From the NCBI GenBank assembly GCA_913064775.1, contig CAJYAD010000016.1, positions 1 through 64,000 on the forward strand: a stretch of 64,000 nucleotides of DNA, given 5' to 3'. A program made the position numbers and the translations under genes. Positions 59,964 to 64,000 of this stretch are shown piece after piece. Position 1 is the first letter of the stretch. Every line of letters begins with the position of its first letter. The notes beneath the pieces were generated by a model. It saw only the letters and a list, made by a program, of their open reading frames with translations. It had not been told where the DNA came from and ran no database searches. The DNA comes from an uncultured Albidovulum sp. (GTDB lineage: Bacteria > Pseudomonadota > Alphaproteobacteria > Rhodobacterales > Rhodobacteraceae).

Positions 59964-61922
59964 ATGAGCCTTGACCAGTCCAAGATTTCCCTGACATTTC
60001 CCGATGGCAATGCGCGCGAATACGCCGCCGGCGTGACCGCCGCCGAAGTGGCGGCCGACATCTCTAAATCGCTGGGCAAGAAGGCGATCTCGGCGCAGCT
60101 GGACGGCAAGCACTGGGATCTGCAATGGCCGATCGAGGCCGACGCGCAGATCGCCATCAACACGCTGGCCGATGACGCCCCCGCGCTGGAACTGATCCGC
60201 CACGATCTGGCGCATATCATGGCCCGCGCGGTGCAGGCGATCTGGCCCGACGTGAAGGTCACCATCGGCCCCGTCATCAAGGACGGCTGGTATTACGATT
60301 TTGATCGGGCCGAGCCCTTCACCCCCGAAGATCTGGGCGCCATCGAGAAGAAGATGAAGGAGATCATCAATCTTCGCGATCCGGTCCGCACCGAGATCTG
60401 GGACCGCGACCGCGCCATCGCCCATTACCGCGAGTCGGGCGAGCCCTATAAGGTAGAGTTGGTCGAGGCGATCCCCGCCGACCAGAAGCTCCGCATGTAC
60501 TGGCACGGCGACTGGCAGGATCTGTGCCGCGGCCCGCATCTGCAACACACCGGCCAGGTGCCCGCGGACGGCTTCAAGCTGATGAACGTGGCCGGCGCCT
60601 ATTGGCGCGGCGACAGCTCCAAGCCGATGCTGCAGCGCATCTACGGCGTGGCGTTCCGGAACCGCGACGATCTGAAGGCCCATCTGACCATGCTGGAAGA
60701 GGCCGCCAAGCGCGACCACCGCAAGCTGGGCCGCGAGATGAACCTGTTCCACATGCAGGAAGAGGCCCCCGGTCAGGTGTTCTGGCATCCGAACGGCTGG
60801 ACCATCTACACCACGCTGCAGGATTACATGCGCCGCAAGCAGCGCGTCGGCGGCTATGTCGAGGTCAACACCCCGCAGGTGGTAAACCGGACATTGTGGG
60901 AAAAGTCCGGGCATTGGGCGAACTATCAGGAGCATATGTTCATCGTCGAGGTGGACGAGGAACATGCGCGTGAAAAGACCGTCAACGCGCTGAAGCCGAT
61001 GAATTGCCCGTGCCATGTGCAGATTTTCAACGTCGGGCTGAAAAGCTACCGGGACCTGCCTTTGCGGATGGCCGAATTCGGCTCGTGCAACCGGTATGAG
61101 CCGTCAGGTGCCTTGCACGGCATCATGCGGGTGCGCGGGTTTACCCAGGACGATGCGCATATCTTTTGCCGCGAGGATCAGATCGAGGCGGAATGCGCCA
61201 GGTTCATCGATTTCCTATCGTCGGTCTACAGCGATCTTGGCTTCGAGAATTTCGAGATCATGTTCGCCACACGGCCCGAAAAACGCGTAGGGACCGAGGA
61301 ATCCTGGAACAAGATGGAGGCGGCGCTGGAGGCGGCAATCAAGAAGACCGGTCATTCCTACACGCTTGATCCCGGCGAGGGCGCGTTCTATGCGCCCAAG
61401 CTCGATTTCAAGCTGACCGATGCCATCGGCCGGGTCTGGCAATGTGGGACGTTCCAAGTCGACCCGAACCTGCCGGAACGTCTGGACGCCACGTACATTG
61501 CCGAAGATGGTGCCAAGCACCGGCCCTACATGCTACACCGCGCCTGTCTGGGGTCGTTCGAGCGGTTCATCGGCATCCTTATCGAGAACTGGGCGGGCAA
61601 GCTGCCGATGTGGCTGGCACCGCGTCAGGTGGTCGTGGCCTCGATCGTGTCAGATGCGGATAACTATGTGCGGGAGGTCGTCGCGGCCCTGCAGGCGCAG
61701 GGCGTGCGGGCCGAGGCGGATACGCGGAACGAAAAGATCAACTACAAGGTCCGCGAGCATTCGCTTGGCAAGGTGCCGGTGATCCTGGCGATCGGGATGA
61801 AAGAGGTCGAGGAGCGCAGCGTCTCGGTCCGCCGACTGGGCGAGAAGACGACCCAGACCATGCCGCTGGACGGCATCATCTCCGACCTCGCGGCCGAAGG
61901 CACCCCGCCCGACCTGCGCTAG
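59964..61922 (+). CDS. thrS: Threonyl-tRNA synthetase
   Basis: A 652-residue, full-length enzyme. The order is TGS domain (residues 1-~65), editing/SAD domain with '[13 protein letters not shown]', '[10 protein letters not shown]' near 190-200, and the class II catalytic core with '[10 protein letters not shown]' (zinc Cys near 349), '[20 protein letters not shown]' and the anticodon-binding domain at the C-terminus. The ATG at 59964 follows GAGGAGGAAG. The second half uses TTG, CGG and T-ending codons more often than the first half. Confidence 0.97.
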   Translation: MSLDQSKISLTFPDGNAREYAAGVTAAEVAADISKSLGKKAISAQLDGKHWDLQWPIEADAQIAINTLADDAPALELIRHDLAHIMARAVQAIWPDVKVTIGPVIKDGWYYDFDRAEPFTPEDLGAIEKKMKEIINLRDPVRTEIWDRDRAIAHYRESGEPYKVELVEAIPADQKLRMYWHGDWQDLCRGPHLQHTGQVPADGFKLMNVAGAYWRGDSSKPMLQRIYGVAFRNRDDLKAHLTMLEEAAKRDHRKLGREMNLFHMQEEAPGQVFWHPNGWTIYTTLQDYMRRKQRVGGYVEVNTPQVVNRTLWEKSGHWANYQEHMFIVEVDEEHAREKTVNALKPMNCPCHVQIFNVGLKSYRDLPLRMAEFGSCNRYEPSGALHGIMRVRGFTQDDAHIFCREDQIEAECARFIDFLSSVYSDLGFENFEIMFATRPEKRVGTEESWNKMEAALEAAIKKTGHSYTLDPGEGAFYAPKLDFKLTDAIGRVWQCGTFQVDPNLPERLDATYIAEDGAKHRPYMLHRACLGSFERFIGILIENWAGKLPMWLAPRQVVVASIVSDADNYVREVVAALQAQGVRAEADTRNEKINYKVREHSLGKVPVILAIGMKEVEERSVSVRRLGEKTTQTMPLDGIISDLAAEGTPPDLR

Positions 61923-61962
61923 GGGCGGCGGCGCCCGCCCACCCACCTGACCGCGGCCGGCC

Positions 61963-62478
61963 CTAGCGCAATTGCCTGGGCCGGTGCCGGCGCCAGATGA
62001 TTCGCGCGGCGATTTCGGGGCCGTCGAGGGCGGCGATCAGGGCATGGGTATCCAGCCCCGGAAGGCCCGCGAAGGCATCGAACAGCGCCTCGGCGCCTTT
62101 GGCCGCGATCGGGATGAACAGGATCGTCCCGTCAGGCTGCGACAGCCGCCAGGCGCGTTCGCCGCGATAGGCGACCAACGACAATTCCGACAGCTCCGCC
62201 AGCGCGACATAGCCGCCATGGCGCGGCCCGAAATAGCCGATCTGGCCCTCGATCACCTCGACCACGCCGGGCGCGCCGGCGCCGCGGGCGAAACGCACCC
62301 GGCGCACGGCCAGCAGGCCCATCCCCGCGCCGATCAGCACGACCGCCCCCCCCAGCACCGCAAAGAACAGCCCGCCCCAGGACAGGATCCAAAGCCCCGA
62401 GGCGACGATCGCGGCGGCCACGATCGCCTCGCGCCAGCGATGCAGCAAGGACACCGCTTCGGGGCGCAGGAAGGCCAT
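61963..62478 (-). CDS. Hypothetical membrane protein, 171 residues
   Basis: Two hydrophobic helices at residues about 18-36 and 40-60 form an N-terminal hairpin, followed by a soluble beta-rich domain ('VVEVIEGQIGYFGPRHGGYV', 'ERAWRLSQPDGTILFIPIAA'). The last 20 residues are basic ('RIIWRRHRPRQLR'). Strong coding bias supports the gene. I do not recognise a named family. It is followed on the same strand by nothing, and lies 62 bases downstream of rsmE, so it may be co-transcribed with rsmE. Confidence 0.72.
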   Translation of the reverse strand: MAFLRPEAVSLLHRWREAIVAAAIVASGLWILSWGGLFFAVLGGAVVLIGAGMGLLAVRRVRFARGAGAPGVVEVIEGQIGYFGPRHGGYVALAELSELSLVAYRGERAWRLSQPDGTILFIPIAAKGAEALFDAFAGLPGLDTHALIAALDGPEIAARIIWRRHRPRQLR

Positions 62479-62540
62479 GGCTCAGCCCTCCGGCCCAGGG
62501 CGGCGGGCGGGGCCGCGCACAGGGCGACAGGCAGGGCGAC

Positions 62541-63275
62541 TCACCGCCATTCCCCGTGCCGCATCTGCCACAGCGTCAGCGCCGCCACCGCCGCAGTATC
62601 GGCGCGCAGGATGCGCGGCCCCAGCGCGGTGGGATGCGCCTGCGGCAGCGCGGCCAGACGCTTGCGCTCGGCCTCGGAAAAGCCGCCCTCGGGGCCGATC
62701 AGGATCGCCCAGGGGGCGCCGGGTTCGGCCGGGGGCTGGGTCGCCGCCGGGGGTTGCGCCGCCAGCGCCTCGTCGCAAAACATCAGCTGCCGCTCGGCGG
62801 GCCAATCGGCCAGCAACCGGTCAAGCCGGGTCAGATCGGCGACCTCAGCCACGGTGGTCGCGCCGCATTGCTCGGCGGCCTCGACCGCATGGGCCTGCAG
62901 CCGGTCCTGGCGGATGCGTTCGGAATTGGTGAACTCGGTCTGCACCGGCACGATCCTTGCGGCGCCCATCTCGGCCGCCTTCTCGACGATGAAGTCGGTT
63001 CGCGCCTTCTTGATCGGGGCGAACAGAAGCCACAGATCCGGCAGCGGCTGCAAGGGCCGGGTCTGCGCAAGGCAGGCCAGCGTTCCGCCTTTTTTTCCGG
63101 CCTCCGCCACCTTGGCCAGCCATTCGCCGTCACGGCCGTTGAACAGCAAAACCTGCCCGCCCGCGACCAGCCGCATCACGCCGAAAAGGTAATGCGCCTG
63201 CTCCCGCGACAGAGGAACCGATTGCCCCGCCCCGAGCGGGTGATCTACATAGAGCCTGATCTTCGCTACCGACAT
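62541..63275 (-). CDS. rsmE: 16S rRNA (uracil(1498)-N(3))-methyltransferase
   Basis: A 244-residue SPOUT-class methyltransferase. The N-terminal PUA-like part includes 'SREQAHYLFGVMRLVAGGQV' and 'LLFNGRDGEWLAK'. The AdoMet-binding knot holds 'ILIGPEGGFSEAE' and 'LGPRILRADTAAVAAL', which are the family signatures. The ATG at 63275 gives 'MSVAKIRLYVDHPL'. Only 12 bases separate it from the divergent ubiA start. Confidence 0.95.
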   Translation of the reverse strand: MSVAKIRLYVDHPLGAGQSVPLSREQAHYLFGVMRLVAGGQVLLFNGRDGEWLAKVAEAGKKGGTLACLAQTRPLQPLPDLWLLFAPIKKARTDFIVEKAAEMGAARIVPVQTEFTNSERIRQDRLQAHAVEAAEQCGATTVAEVADLTRLDRLLADWPAERQLMFCDEALAAQPPAATQPPAEPGAPWAILIGPEGGFSEAERKRLAALPQAHPTALGPRILRADTAAVAALTLWQMRHGEWR

Positions 63276-63287
63276 GAGGCCGAACTT

Positions 63288-64000
63288 ATGCCCGAGAACC
63301 GGGGAACGCCAGCGCCGACGGGAGAGGTTTTCGACGCCTACAGCGGCAATTGGGTCGACCGTCTGGCCCCGGGCTGGAGCCGCCCCTACCTGCGGCTGTC
63401 GCGCGCCGACCGCCCGATCGGAACCTGGCTTTTGCTGCTGCCCTGCTGGTGGGGCGTGGCGCTGGCCGCCGCCGCCGATCCGGCGGGTGCGGGCTGGCGC
63501 GATCTGTGGATCGCCTTCGCCTGCGCGATCGGCGCCTTCCTGATGCGCGGCGCCGGCTGCACCTGGAATGACATCACCGACCGCGACATCGACGCCGCCG
63601 TCGCGCGCACCCGCTCGCGTCCGATCCCCTCGGGGCAGGTCAGCGCGAAACAGGCCGCCGTCTGGATGGCGCTGCAGGCGCTGATCGCCTTCGGCGTGCT
63701 GCTGACCTTCAACGCCGCGGCGATCGGGCTGGGGGTGGCCTCGCTGGTGCTGGTGGCGATCTATCCCTTTGCCAAGCGCTTCACCTGGTGGCCGCAGATC
63801 TTCCTGGGGCTGGCCTTCAACTGGGGCGCGCTCCTGGCCTGGACGGCGCATACCGGCAGCCTGGGCTGGCCGGCGGTGCTGCTCTATCTGTCGGGGATCA
63901 GCTGGACGCTGTTCTACGACACGATCTACGCCCATCAGGACAAGGAGGACGACGCGCTGATCGGGGTGAAATCCACCGCCCGCCTGTTCGCCCAGAACAC
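63288..64000 (+). CDS. ubiA: 4-hydroxybenzoate polyprenyltransferase, N-terminal part
   Basis: The gene runs off the end of the window after about 237 codons. It is a UbiA-family membrane prenyltransferase of ubiquinone synthesis: 'LSRADRPIGTWLLLLPCWWG', first Asp-rich motif 'NDITDRDID', and second Asp-rich motif 'DTIYAHQDKEDD'. These bind the magnesium-diphosphate of the prenyl donor. Several membrane helices are visible. The ATG at 63288 gives 'MPENRGTPAPTGE' and is divergent from rsmE. Confidence 0.93.
   Translation, partial: MPENRGTPAPTGEVFDAYSGNWVDRLAPGWSRPYLRLSRADRPIGTWLLLLPCWWGVALAAAADPAGAGWRDLWIAFACAIGAFLMRGAGCTWNDITDRDIDAAVARTRSRPIPSGQVSAKQAAVWMALQALIAFGVLLTFNAAAIGLGVASLVLVAIYPFAKRFTWWPQIFLGLAFNWGALLAWTAHTGSLGWPAVLLYLSGISWTLFYDTIYAHQDKEDDALIGVKSTARLFAQN

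Overview
The window is GC-rich, densely packed chromosomal DNA from an alphaproteobacterium of the order Rhodobacterales (Rhodobacter/Paracoccus-like). This placement is an inference. It rests on the gene families (GapR/DUF2312, DUF6455, DUF1467, an ScfR-type regulator, DUF5928-type glycosyltransferase, TakP-type TRAP transporter, membrane urate hydroxylase PuuD with a cytochrome c tail), on strong codon bias toward G/C at third positions, and on short intergenic palindromes typical of this order. I see no prophage, IS transposase, rRNA operon or CRISPR array. Most of the window is ordinary core genome, with a few accessory modules.

Layout. 1-2.0 kb: end of glpD and complete glpK (glycerol catabolism). 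2.0-7.0 kb: dapB, then rbfA / phosphodiester glycosidase / truB (ribosome and tRNA maturation), a DUF1643 gene bracketed by inverted repeats, and an RTX-repeat protein. 7.2-11.2 kb: rpsO, pnp and a HI0933-type flavoprotein. 11.2-16.7 kb: a surface-glycan-like module (HIT protein, Core-2/I-branching-type glycosyltransferase, divergent sulfotransferase, ATP-grasp protein) followed by small conserved proteins. 16.8-20.6 kb: a class II histone-deacetylase-like amidohydrolase facing a three-gene catabolic operon (SDR, CRYL1-like dehydrogenase, beta-keto acid cleavage enzyme). 20.8-26.2 kb: nitroreductase, EI24, DUF1467, methylmalonyl-CoA epimerase, two response regulators, an L,D-transpeptidase-like protein and ribA. 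26.2-26.5 kb: a strong small-RNA candidate and tRNA-Thr(TGT).

26.7-41.9 kb: a degenerate sulfotransferase-like protein, DUF2867, a MATE exporter overlapping a Glyoxalase_8 protein, gapR, a bifunctional fatty-acid oxidation protein, a TraR/DksA protein, an orphan FliM/FliN protein, a three-gene signalling operon (single-domain response regulator, small membrane protein, transporter-fused histidine kinase), an ScfR regulator and a DUF347 membrane protein. 42.0-46.0 kb: a complete TRAP transporter whose small permease carries an unusual TM2/coiled-coil N-terminus. 46.2-53.8 kb: tRNA-Arg(ACG), LolA, a lytic transglycosylase, HspQ, a gamma-glutamyltransferase-like protein, a STAS / RsbW-like pair in which the kinase lacks its N box, a thiolase, VanZ and a LysR regulator. 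53.8-64.0 kb: puuD, the zinc uptake locus znuA / zur-znuC-znuB around two candidate Zur boxes, moaB with an unusual uracil-DNA glycosylase, thrS, a membrane protein, rsmE and the start of ubiA.

The observations most worth a second look are the three-stem small RNA candidate at 26.2 kb, the RsbW-like protein that appears to have lost its ATP-binding N box, the TM2-coiled-coil-DctQ fusion, the uracil-DNA glycosylase without iron-sulfur cysteines, the dispersed inverted-repeat/terminator family (five copies, two of them bracketing DUF1643), and the beta-keto acid cleavage operon of unknown substrate.
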